Shown: positions 23,091 through 30,210 of the stretch, in pieces
Position numbering within the stretch: position 1 is the stretch's first letter
Layout: each line of letters begins with the position of its first letter
Origin: Actinomycetota bacterium
GTDB lineage: Bacteria; Actinomycetota; Actinomycetes; S36-B12
Direction: 5' to 3'
Length of the DNA: 30,210 bases
Assembly (NCBI GenBank): GCA_947499275.1
Contig: CANMNM010000002.1
Coordinates: forward strand, 1-30,210
Made by a program: the position numbers and the translations under genes
Notes under the pieces: model-generated
The model's input: only the letters and a program-made list of their open reading frames with translations
Database searches by the model: none
Told to the model about the DNA's origin: nothing

Positions 23091-23701
23091 TCACATTCAT
23101 TCGTGGCGAGGTCTGGAAGTCGGGGCCTGATTTCGTGGTCATTGATACCGGAGATCAAGGAATTAAAGTTCTGTGTCCGCCGGCCACTGCGCTGAGTCTG
23201 AGAGTTGGTGATCCCGTTTTTCTCCATACGTCTTTAATCGTGCGTGAAGATTCATGGACTCTTTACGGCTTTGCCCAAGATGACCAGTGTGCGATGTTTG
23301 ATCTGGTGCAAACGGTCACTGGAATTGGGCCACGAATTGCTTTGGGAGTCGTAGCGAGCCTTTCACCCGCCGAGTTTTCTCAATCAATACTCTCCGAAGA
23401 CTTGGATGCATTGATGTCCATCTCTGGAATTGGGAAAAAAGGTGCTTCTCGTATGGTGCTTGAACTCAAGGACAAAGTGATCGCATCCGGAGGTAGCGCT
23501 ACGACCGGCACTCGAAGTAAACGCGCGCAGAGTTGGCGTGTGGCGGTCGGAGCTGGTCTTTCCTCCTTAGGGTGGACCGCCCGTGAATCCGAAGCCGCGA
23601 TGGATGCGGTCGCCGAAAACTATCCAGAGCTGGTCGCCCTTGCGGAGCCCGATGTTGGCGAAATACTAAAAGCATCACTTCGGTCATTGGACCGCTCATG
23701 A
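23087..23701 (+). CDS. ruvA: Holliday junction DNA helicase subunit RuvA
   Basis: A 204-residue RuvA: N-terminal OB-fold (ITFIRGEVWKSGPDFVVIDT), helix-hairpin-helix motifs (VTGIGPRIALGVVASL, ISGIGKKGASRMVLELKDK) and a C-terminal RuvB-binding domain (about 150-204). It binds the four-way junction and loads RuvB. Start GTG at 23087; the stop overlaps the ruvB ATG. Confidence 0.96.
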   Translation: MITFIRGEVWKSGPDFVVIDTGDQGIKVLCPPATALSLRVGDPVFLHTSLIVREDSWTLYGFAQDDQCAMFDLVQTVTGIGPRIALGVVASLSPAEFSQSILSEDLDALMSISGIGKKGASRMVLELKDKVIASGGSATTGTRSKRAQSWRVAVGAGLSSLGWTARESEAAMDAVAENYPELVALAEPDVGEILKASLRSLDRS

Positions 23702-24735
23702 ATGAATCACTAGTTTTTGCTGAATCAAACGACGACGACTTTGAGGTTGAAGGTGCACTAAGACCGACAAGTTTGAAGGAATTCATCGGCCAGGATCGAG
23801 TCAAATCACAATTGGGGCTGGTGCTTGAGGCTGCAAATCGACGCGGTGGAGTGTGTGATCACGTGCTTCTCAGCGGCCCACCAGGTTTGGGCAAAACCAC
23901 ACTGGCCACGATCATCGCCACGGAACTTGGCGCTCCTGTTCGTCTGACATCGGGGCCAGCATTGCAACACGCCGGTGATGTAGCAGCTGTTTTGTCGAGT
24001 TTGCAACCGGGGGAGGTCTTATTTTTGGATGAGATTCATCGAACGGCTCGTGCAGCGGAGGAGATGCTCTACTTGGCCATGGAGGATTTTCGCGTTGATG
24101 TCATGGTCGGAAAAGGTCCCGGGGCAACCGCCATCCCCATTGATATTGCGCCATTCACTCTGGTTGGGGCTACTACCCGCGCCGGCATGCTCCCCTCGCC
24201 GTTGCGAGACCGATTCGGATTCACCGCGCACCTCGATTTTTATGAGAGTGCCGATCTGGCAACAATTATTGACCGAAGCGCGCGGCTTCTGGGCGTGGAA
24301 CTGACTACAGAGGGCGCCGCCGAATTGGCAGGACGCTGCCGAGGAACTCCTCGAATTGCGAATCGTCTGTTGCGCCGAGTAAGGGATTGGGCTCAAGTGC
24401 ACGGCACGGGTGTGGTTGATCTCGATGCTGCACAAAAGGCATTGGAACTTTATGAAGTCGACTCATTGGGTCTGGACCGGATCGATCGGGCGATCCTTGA
24501 CGTGTTAATCAATCGCTTCGATGGTGGTCCCGTAGGACTTTCGACTTTGGCCGTTGCTGTGGCGGAGGAACCCGAAACGGTCGAGTCAGTCTGTGAACCT
24601 TTTCTCGTTCGCCTGGGCCTGCTGGCCCGCACGCCCCGAGGCCGCGTAGCCACTGCCGCTGCTTGGAAACACCTGGGAGTGGTCGGGGCGCCGAAGGATG
24701 TCATGGGTCAGGAAAGTTTTGAATTGCCCCTGTAA
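23698..24735 (+). CDS. ruvB: Holliday junction DNA helicase subunit RuvB
   Basis: A 345-residue AAA+ motor for branch migration. Walker A GPPGLGKT (60-67), Walker B LFLDEIHR (to 115), sensor 1 GATTRAGMLPSPLRDRFG including the arginine finger, and a C-terminal winged helix ending AAWKHLGV. Start ATG overlaps the ruvA stop. Confidence 0.97.
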   Translation: MNESLVFAESNDDDFEVEGALRPTSLKEFIGQDRVKSQLGLVLEAANRRGGVCDHVLLSGPPGLGKTTLATIIATELGAPVRLTSGPALQHAGDVAAVLSSLQPGEVLFLDEIHRTARAAEEMLYLAMEDFRVDVMVGKGPGATAIPIDIAPFTLVGATTRAGMLPSPLRDRFGFTAHLDFYESADLATIIDRSARLLGVELTTEGAAELAGRCRGTPRIANRLLRRVRDWAQVHGTGVVDLDAAQKALELYEVDSLGLDRIDRAILDVLINRFDGGPVGLSTLAVAVAEEPETVESVCEPFLVRLGLLARTPRGRVATAAAWKHLGVVGAPKDVMGQESFELPL

Positions 24736-24744
24736 AGCACGAAT

Positions 24745-24768
24745 CCCAAGGTGGCAGGTAACCTTGGG
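24745..24768. promoter_or_regulatory. Hairpin between ruvB and yajC
   Basis: CCCAAGGT and ACCTTGGG are perfect 8-bp arms around an 8-base loop, 9 bases after the ruvB stop and 24 bases before yajC. Without a T-run it may be a weak terminator or mRNA stability element separating the ruv and sec genes. Confidence 0.35.
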
Positions 24769-24792
24769 CAACACATCACCCTTAGGAGATTT

Positions 24793-25077
24793 ATGGATAT
24801 CTTGAGCCTTGCCCCAATACTGCTTCTCGTTGTCGCTTTTTATTTTCTACTGATCCGTCCCCAAAAGAATCGGCAAAAGAAGCACGCTGAAATGGTGAGC
24901 GCAGTAGCGCCGGGAACCGAGGTCATGACAACTGCCGGAATCTTTGGAACAGTCCGTGAGGTCAGTGATGAAGCGCTTAGTTTGGAGATTGCCCCAGGAA
25001 CCGTGATTCGAATTCTTCCAGGGGCAGTTTCAAAGGTTATCCACCCGACTCTGTCCCCAATGGATGACGCCGAGTAG
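24793..25077 (+). CDS. yajC: Preprotein translocase accessory subunit YajC
   Basis: A 94-residue protein with one N-terminal membrane helix (SLAPILLLVVAFYFLLIRPQ) followed by the diagnostic RPQKNRQKKHAEM and GTEVMTTAGIFGTV segment. It associates with SecDF at the SecYEG channel. AGGAG upstream supports the ATG at 24793 rather than the in-frame GTG at 24751. Confidence 0.93.
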   Translation: MDILSLAPILLLVVAFYFLLIRPQKNRQKKHAEMVSAVAPGTEVMTTAGIFGTVREVSDEALSLEIAPGTVIRILPGAVSKVIHPTLSPMDDAE

Positions 25078-25172
25078 ATTTCCCATCTTGCGGTGGAGGG
25101 ACCCTGCACCGAAGTTTTGTCTATATGTTTGTTTGTACGCACCGGTACGAGGTGCGCCGATAAAGGAGCCAC

Positions 25173-26750
25173 GTGGCAGTATCACCAAAAGCGCGTCCTT
25201 GGCGCCTGTTAGCACTCCTGGTAGTCACCCTCGCGGGCTTTAGTGTTTGGGCGCTCTTTCCGGGCTCAGACAATACGATCAGGCTTGGACTGGACCTCCA
25301 GGGTGGGACACAAGTAATTCTCATCCCTGAAGCGGTCACTGAAGGCGCTGAGATCACCGACGAGCAATTGACGCAAACGGTCGAGATTCTACGTGCTCGA
25401 GTGAACGGATTAGGTGTTGCTGAGGCTGAGGTGACAACGCAGGGATCGGGTGATGGCGCGGCAATCGTTGTATCGGTTCCCGGCGTGAATCAGGATCGAA
25501 TTGTTGAATTGGTGCAGCAAACTGCACTGCTCAACTTCCGACCCGTGTGGGATATTTACGCGCCGACCCCTGTACTTCCAGCTGAGGGTGCTGCAACGGT
25601 GACGGCGGTGCCTCCGGTACAGGCTCCAGAAAATTCACCAGAGTTCCAGAGCGAATTGGCGGCTTTGGACTGTACGGATCCAACCGTCATCGCTGGTGGG
25701 ACCCCCGATGACCCAGAGAAATGGCTAGGAACGTGTGAACAGACGGGCGCAACTAAGTACTCGTTGCAGCCGGCGTTTATTAAGGGAACAAATGTAACGA
25801 ACGCTACGGCCGAACTTCCACAAGGTGGAGTCACATGGGTTGTCAGTCTTGAATTTGATTCTGAAGGTGCCTCGGCATTGTCGGCGGCATCAACGGAGCT
25901 GAGCGCTCTGCCAGAGTGTGGTACGGGCACTCAGCCCTGTAACGCTTTCGCAATTGTCCTTGACGGGATTGTCGTTTCGGCTCCGCGGTTCAATGAGCCG
26001 ATTCTTGGCGGACAAGCACAAATTGAAGGTAACTTCACGGCTCAAGAAGCCAGAGATTTGGCGAGTATTCTCAAATTTGGCGCTCTGCCGATCACTTTAG
26101 ATCCAGTTGATGTGACAACCATTTCACCCACCGTGGGTAATGATCAGCTCGTTGCCGGATTGATTGCAGGTGGGATCGGACTACTTCTCGTCATGTTGTA
26201 TCTACTGTTCTACTACCGGCTACTAGGTATCGTGGCTGGACTTTCACTAGTGGTCGCCGGCGGATTGGTTTACGTCATATTCGTCGTACTGAGCAAGACC
26301 ATCGGTCTCACTTTGACCCTCGCGGGAGTCGCAGGGGCGATCGTTGCAATTGGTATTACAGCTGACTCTTTCATTGTCTACTTTGAACGCATTCGAGACG
26401 AAATCCGCGACGGTAAGTCACTGCGACAAGCGTGCGACACTGGTTGGATCCGAGCTAGACGAACCTTGCTGGCGGCCGACTTCGTTTCTCTTCTCGCTGC
26501 AGTTGTTCTCTATCTGCTCTCCGTGGGTAGCGTTCGAGGTTTTGCATTCGTGCTGGGATTGATAACGGTCATAGACGTTTTGGTTGCATTCTGGTTCACC
26601 CACCCGGTTACGGTCCTGCTCGGACGCACAAAGTTCATGCAGAATGGATCACGTTGGACGGGACTGGATCCCAGCCGTCTTGGTGGAGTCAGCGTGGCCG
26701 ACGCACTCGCGGGTAAATCCCGCCGCAAGCGAAGGGATGCATCAGCATGA
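25173..26750 (+). CDS. secD: Protein translocase subunit SecD
   Basis: A 525-residue RND-type membrane protein that, with SecF, uses the proton gradient to complete protein export. One N-terminal helix precedes IRLGLDLQGGTQVIL; a large external domain spans about 50-325, with a Pro/Ala-rich insert near 130-155. Five C-terminal helices include IGITADSFIVYFERIRDE and ARRTLLAADFVSLLAAVV. AAAGGAG precedes the GTG start. It overlaps secF (ATGA). Confidence 0.96.
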   Translation: MAVSPKARPWRLLALLVVTLAGFSVWALFPGSDNTIRLGLDLQGGTQVILIPEAVTEGAEITDEQLTQTVEILRARVNGLGVAEAEVTTQGSGDGAAIVVSVPGVNQDRIVELVQQTALLNFRPVWDIYAPTPVLPAEGAATVTAVPPVQAPENSPEFQSELAALDCTDPTVIAGGTPDDPEKWLGTCEQTGATKYSLQPAFIKGTNVTNATAELPQGGVTWVVSLEFDSEGASALSAASTELSALPECGTGTQPCNAFAIVLDGIVVSAPRFNEPILGGQAQIEGNFTAQEARDLASILKFGALPITLDPVDVTTISPTVGNDQLVAGLIAGGIGLLLVMLYLLFYYRLLGIVAGLSLVVAGGLVYVIFVVLSKTIGLTLTLAGVAGAIVAIGITADSFIVYFERIRDEIRDGKSLRQACDTGWIRARRTLLAADFVSLLAAVVLYLLSVGSVRGFAFVLGLITVIDVLVAFWFTHPVTVLLGRTKFMQNGSRWTGLDPSRLGGVSVADALAGKSRRKRRDASA

Positions 26751-27835
26751 GCAAACTGTCAAAGATTGGTCAGCGCCTGTATCAAGGCGACGTAACCATC
26801 AATTTCGTGGGGCGTTGGAAAACGTGGTACATAATTGGCGGGATCCTTTTGCTGGTCAGCGTCGGAGCATTGTTAGGCCGGGGGTTGAATCTTGGCATTG
26901 AGTTCAAAGGTGGCGCGGACTTCTCGCTTCCCGCAGCCACATGCTCGGTTGAAGAAGCCCGGGCAGTTGCAGAAACGGAAACGGGTGCTCAAACCATTGT
27001 GACCGTTACCGGAGCGGGCACTATCCGAGTCCAAACCCAAACACTTACCCCGGCAGAGTCATCAGTTCTTGCAGGTCAACTGGCTGATGTGTGCGGAATT
27101 GCAAAAGAAGACATTAAATATCAAGTAGTGGGACCGACCTGGGGAGCAGAGATTTCCTCGAAGGCATTGCAGGGCCTTATCGTGTTCATCCTCTTGGTCA
27201 CCCTCTTCTTGACCCTCTATTTTGAGTGGCGAATGGCGGTCGCTGCACTGGTCGCACTCGCCCATGACTTGATCATCACCATTGGAATCTACGCCCTGAT
27301 TGGGCTCGAAGTTACGCCGGCGTCGGTGATTGGGCTTCTGACAATTTTGGGTTATTCCCTCTATGACACGGTGGTCGTATTCGACAAAGTAAAGGAGAAC
27401 ACTCGCGGCCTGACCGGGCAGTCGGTTCTCACTTACAACGAAGCGGCAAACCTTGCGGTGAACCAAACTCTGGTGAGGTCTATCAACACATCTGTCGTTG
27501 CACTTTTACCGGTTTTCTCAATCATTTTTGTCGGAGCATTACTTCTCGGTGCAGGAACTTTGCTGGACTTGGCCGTCGTTCTCGCTATCGGAATGACCGT
27601 TGGTACTTTCTCATCCATCTTTATCGCGACGCCCGTTTTAGCCCAATTAAAGTCTGCAACGCCTGAGATGAAAGCGCTGTCAGCGCGGGTACATGCTCGT
27701 CGGGCTCAGGTGCAGCGAAAAAATGTTGAGACGGGACAGGGGGAGCTGTCAACAGAAGAGTTGACGATTCCCCGAAATCTCGATCCTGTTGAGCGAACCC
27801 AACCGCGAAGGGTGCCGCGCTCAAAACGCAAATGA
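26747..27835 (+). CDS. secF: Protein translocase subunit SecF
   Basis: A 362-residue partner of SecD with one N-terminal helix, LNLGIEFKGGADFSLP, a short external domain, and five helices containing VALAHDLIITIGIYALIG, LTILGYSLYDTVVVFDKVKEN and VNQTLVRSINTSVVALLPVF. The C-terminal 70 residues are a basic cytoplasmic tail. No apt gene follows; rel begins 71 bases after the stop. Confidence 0.96.
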   Translation: MSKLSKIGQRLYQGDVTINFVGRWKTWYIIGGILLLVSVGALLGRGLNLGIEFKGGADFSLPAATCSVEEARAVAETETGAQTIVTVTGAGTIRVQTQTLTPAESSVLAGQLADVCGIAKEDIKYQVVGPTWGAEISSKALQGLIVFILLVTLFLTLYFEWRMAVAALVALAHDLIITIGIYALIGLEVTPASVIGLLTILGYSLYDTVVVFDKVKENTRGLTGQSVLTYNEAANLAVNQTLVRSINTSVVALLPVFSIIFVGALLLGAGTLLDLAVVLAIGMTVGTFSSIFIATPVLAQLKSATPEMKALSARVHARRAQVQRKNVETGQGELSTEELTIPRNLDPVERTQPRRVPRSKRK

Positions 27836-27843
27836 GTTGGGAT

Positions 27844-27874
27844 TTGAGCACCCGCTGCCGTGCGAGCGTAGAAT
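27844..27874 (+). promoter_or_regulatory. Possible promoter of rel
   Basis: TTGAGC (27844-27849) and TAGAAT (27869-27874) resemble -35 and -10 boxes, with a rather long 19-base spacer, and lie 32 bases before the rel start in the short gap after secF. Suggestive only. Confidence 0.3.
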
Positions 27875-27906
27875 AGATTTATTGGTCACGTTCAGTGGGA
27901 GGGCAT

Positions 27907-30174
27907 ATGTCTGAAGACGTAGTTACCCCGACACCGACGCTGTCCGCCTCAGGACCAGGGTCAACGATTGCTGAAAGTGGAATCCGTTCTCGGCTGTCAC
28001 GCTTTGGCCCGAATCGATCGAGTCCATCGGAGATTGAACCGTTACTGCGGACATTGCGTAAGTACCACCCGAAGTCTGACACCAAAGTTGTCGAGCGGGC
28101 CTATGAAATGGCCCGGCATTTGCACCGTGATCAAAAACGACGATCGGGCGAGGACTACATCACGCACCCGGTGGCCGTTGCTGAAATTCTGGCTGATCTC
28201 GGAATGACGTCGGCAACGTTGGCGGCAGCACTCTTGCACGACACGGTGGAAGATTGCGGTTATTCCCTCGACGCTTTGAGGGAAGATTTTGGAGATGAAA
28301 TAGCACTCCTGGTGGACGGAGTAACGAAGCTCGACAAGGTCACTTACGGAGATGCGACAGCGGCCGAAACCGTTCGAAAAATGGTAGTCGCAATGGCACG
28401 TGATATTCGGGTGCTTGTTATTAAGTTGACTGATCGACTTCACAACATGCGCACGTTGCGGTATTTACCCGATGCAAAACAGGAAAAGAAGGCACGCGAA
28501 ACCCTTGAGATTTATGCACCTCTTGCACACCGGCTCGGGATGAATGCCATCAAGTGGGAGTTGGAAGATCTTGCCTTCGGGACGCTACATCCGAAAATGT
28601 TTGCGGAGATCGACTCACTGGTTGAGCAGCGGGCACCCTCACGTGAGCGAAATCTAAATCTCATCATTGCACAATTAAACGAGGACTTAAGAAACAGTAA
28701 AATTAAAGGTCAAGTAACCGGCCGGCCCAAACACTATTACTCGATTTACCAAAAAATGATCGTACGTGGCCGTGATTTCAATGACATCTACGACTTGATC
28801 GGCGTGCGAATTTTGGTTGACTCGATTCGTGACTGTTACGCAACGTTGGGAACCATCCATGCTCAGTGGAGTCCGGTACCGGGTCGTTTCAAAGACTTTA
28901 TTGCGATGCCGAAATTCAATATGTACCAATCACTGCACACCACGGTGATCGGTCCTGACGGTAAGCCCGTTGAAGTTCAGATCCGAACTCATGAAATGCA
29001 CCGTGCGTCCGAATATGGAGTAGCGGCACATTGGCGCTACAAGGGTGGAACTGAAGTAAAGACCGATGACTTCGCTTGGTTGCGTCAGCTTGTTGATTGG
29101 CAGCGCGAAACCGCCGATCCAAGTGAGTTCATGGACTCATTGCGGTACGACCTCGGGACCTCCGAAGTTTATATCTTTACGCCGAAGGGCGACGTTTTCT
29201 CACTGCCCGTGGCCTCAACGCCGGTTGACTTTGCCTACACCGTTCACACGGAAGTCGGACATCGTTGTGTTGGTGCACGAGTAAATGGAAAGCTTGTGCC
29301 TTTGGAATCAGAGCTAAAAAATGGCGATGTTGTTGAGATCTTTACCTCGAAATCCGATGGTTCAGGGCCCAGTCGAGATTGGTTGAACTTTGTTGTCTCA
29401 GCTCGTGCCAAGAGCAAGATAAAAGCGTGGTTTTCCAAGGAACGACGCGATGAGGCGGTGGAAAGCGGTAAGGACCAAATAGTGCGGGCAGTTCGTCGGC
29501 AAGGATTGCCACTTCAACGCATGATGACGAATGCGGCGTTGACGAGCATTGCTGCAGGACTGAATCAAGCAGATGTGACTGCCCTTTATGCATCCGTTGG
29601 CGAGGGGAGGATTTCTGCTCAAACGATCGTGGCTCGACTCATTGATGTCTCAGGGGGCGTTGACGGCGCGGCGGACGACACGGCAGAGGCATTTCGACCG
29701 ACATTTGGGACCGCAACCAAATCGCGTAATCACGATGTCGGAGTGTTGGTCAACGGCGCCGACGATGTCTGGGTCAAGTTGGCGCGCTGCTGTACCCCAG
29801 TCCCGGGTGATCCGATTTTTGGATATGTCACCCGCGGATCTGGAGTATCGGTTCACCGTGGGGACTGTGTCAATGAGGACTCACTTCAATCTCAACCGGA
29901 ACGATTGGTTGACGTTTCTTGGGCCCCAACGCCCAATAGCATGTTCTTGGTCAACATTGCGGTTGAGGCTCTCGATCGGGCCCGCCTATTAGCCGACGTC
30001 ACGAGGGCGCTCTCGGACACGCATGTCAACATCCTGAGCGCATCGGTTTCCACCACGCGGGATCGGATTGCCACATCACGTTTCACATTCGAAATGGCCG
30101 ATCCTAAACACTTGGGTTCAGTTATAAAAGCGGTACGCGGAGTTGAAGGTGTTTTTGACGCCTACCGTGTCTAA
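27907..30174 (+). CDS. rel: Bifunctional (p)ppGpp synthetase/hydrolase (Rel/RSH)
   Basis: A 755-residue long RSH enzyme governing the stringent response. The hydrolase domain has the HD pair H111-D112 in ALLHDTVED and DYITHPVAVAEIL. The synthetase domain has GRPKHYYSIYQKM, the RFKD signature (327-330) of bifunctional enzymes and the catalytic Glu in PVEVQIRT (E356). Then come TGS (EVYIFTPKGDVFSLP), a helical region, the zinc-finger-like LARCCTPVPGDPIFGYVTRG and a C-terminal ACT domain (about 680-755). Both activities should be intact. ATG at 27907 is preceded by GGGAGGG. A 12-base longer GTG start is possible. Confidence 0.96.
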   Translation: MSEDVVTPTPTLSASGPGSTIAESGIRSRLSRFGPNRSSPSEIEPLLRTLRKYHPKSDTKVVERAYEMARHLHRDQKRRSGEDYITHPVAVAEILADLGMTSATLAAALLHDTVEDCGYSLDALREDFGDEIALLVDGVTKLDKVTYGDATAAETVRKMVVAMARDIRVLVIKLTDRLHNMRTLRYLPDAKQEKKARETLEIYAPLAHRLGMNAIKWELEDLAFGTLHPKMFAEIDSLVEQRAPSRERNLNLIIAQLNEDLRNSKIKGQVTGRPKHYYSIYQKMIVRGRDFNDIYDLIGVRILVDSIRDCYATLGTIHAQWSPVPGRFKDFIAMPKFNMYQSLHTTVIGPDGKPVEVQIRTHEMHRASEYGVAAHWRYKGGTEVKTDDFAWLRQLVDWQRETADPSEFMDSLRYDLGTSEVYIFTPKGDVFSLPVASTPVDFAYTVHTEVGHRCVGARVNGKLVPLESELKNGDVVEIFTSKSDGSGPSRDWLNFVVSARAKSKIKAWFSKERRDEAVESGKDQIVRAVRRQGLPLQRMMTNAALTSIAAGLNQADVTALYASVGEGRISAQTIVARLIDVSGGVDGAADDTAEAFRPTFGTATKSRNHDVGVLVNGADDVWVKLARCCTPVPGDPIFGYVTRGSGVSVHRGDCVNEDSLQSQPERLVDVSWAPTPNSMFLVNIAVEALDRARLLADVTRALSDTHVNILSASVSTTRDRIATSRFTFEMADPKHLGSVIKAVRGVEGVFDAYRV

Positions 30175-30177
30175 GAT

Positions 30178-30210
30178 CTGAGATACTTAAGAACTGAGAT
30201 ACTTAAGAAC
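30178..30210. repeat. 16-bp tandem repeat, continuing past the window
   Basis: CTGAGATACTTAAGAA is present twice without a gap (30178-30193, 30194-30209), and the final base starts a third match. It lies 3 bases after the rel stop. The total copy number is unknown because the window ends. Confidence 0.7.

Overview
The window looks like chromosomal DNA of an actinobacterium of moderate GC content. Three things support this. The block thrS - HIT protein - pgsA - patA - pimA - (small membrane protein) - pdxS - pdxT - yebC - ruvCAB - yajC - secD - secF - rel is an order I know from actinomycetes. The pgsA/patA/pimA trio makes phosphatidylinositol mannosides. A WS/DGAT-type acyltransferase is present. 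GTG starts and 4-base ATGA/GTGA overlaps are common. The precise lineage cannot be read from the sequence.

Layout. 1-4724: the 3' part of a zapE-type ATPase gene, a GlsB-like small membrane protein, a class III CoA-transferase, a small orphan protein and a large FdhF/YdeP-type molybdopterin oxidoreductase. 4789-7372: an accessory island. It holds five related short minus-strand genes or remnants whose products share one leader ending, in the intact copies, in a double-Gly motif (copies named A-E by position: A 4896, B 5156, C 5361, E 6042, D 6254). It also holds a divergent plus-strand gene for a nitrile-hydratase-like-leader (NHLP) peptide with a CxC...CxC core, several dispersed repeats, and a 5'-truncated HK97-type phage capsid remnant. 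The island ends in a tRNA-Val gene, and a degenerate copy of that tRNA's 3' end lies at its other edge, so it is probably the eroded footprint of an integrated element. No maturation enzyme, peptidase-transporter or integrase is visible.

7353-7650: a tRNA-Gly/Cys/Val cluster on the minus strand. 7753-9599: pabB and pabC for p-aminobenzoate (folate) synthesis. 9631-11136: a secreted protein with Ig-like repeats, convergent with pabC across a shared hairpin terminator. 11313-11894: tRNA-Val(CAC), then a 510-base gene-free stretch containing a perfect 38-bp palindrome and two further inverted repeats upstream of thrS.

11895-30174: the housekeeping block. It covers threonyl-tRNA charging, phosphatidylinositol phosphate and mannoside synthesis, PLP synthesis (PdxS/PdxT), a YebC-family factor, a WS/DGAT acyltransferase, the RuvABC Holliday-junction machinery, the SecDF-YajC export accessory complex and a bifunctional (p)ppGpp synthetase/hydrolase. 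A degenerate EF-G-like gene lies on the opposite strand between the HIT gene and pgsA. The apt gene often found between secF and rel is absent. The window ends inside a 16-bp tandem repeat.

The most novel part is the peptide island: a set of RiPP-like precursors with similar leaders and diverging cores, duplicated as two-gene modules and separated from any recognisable processing enzyme.
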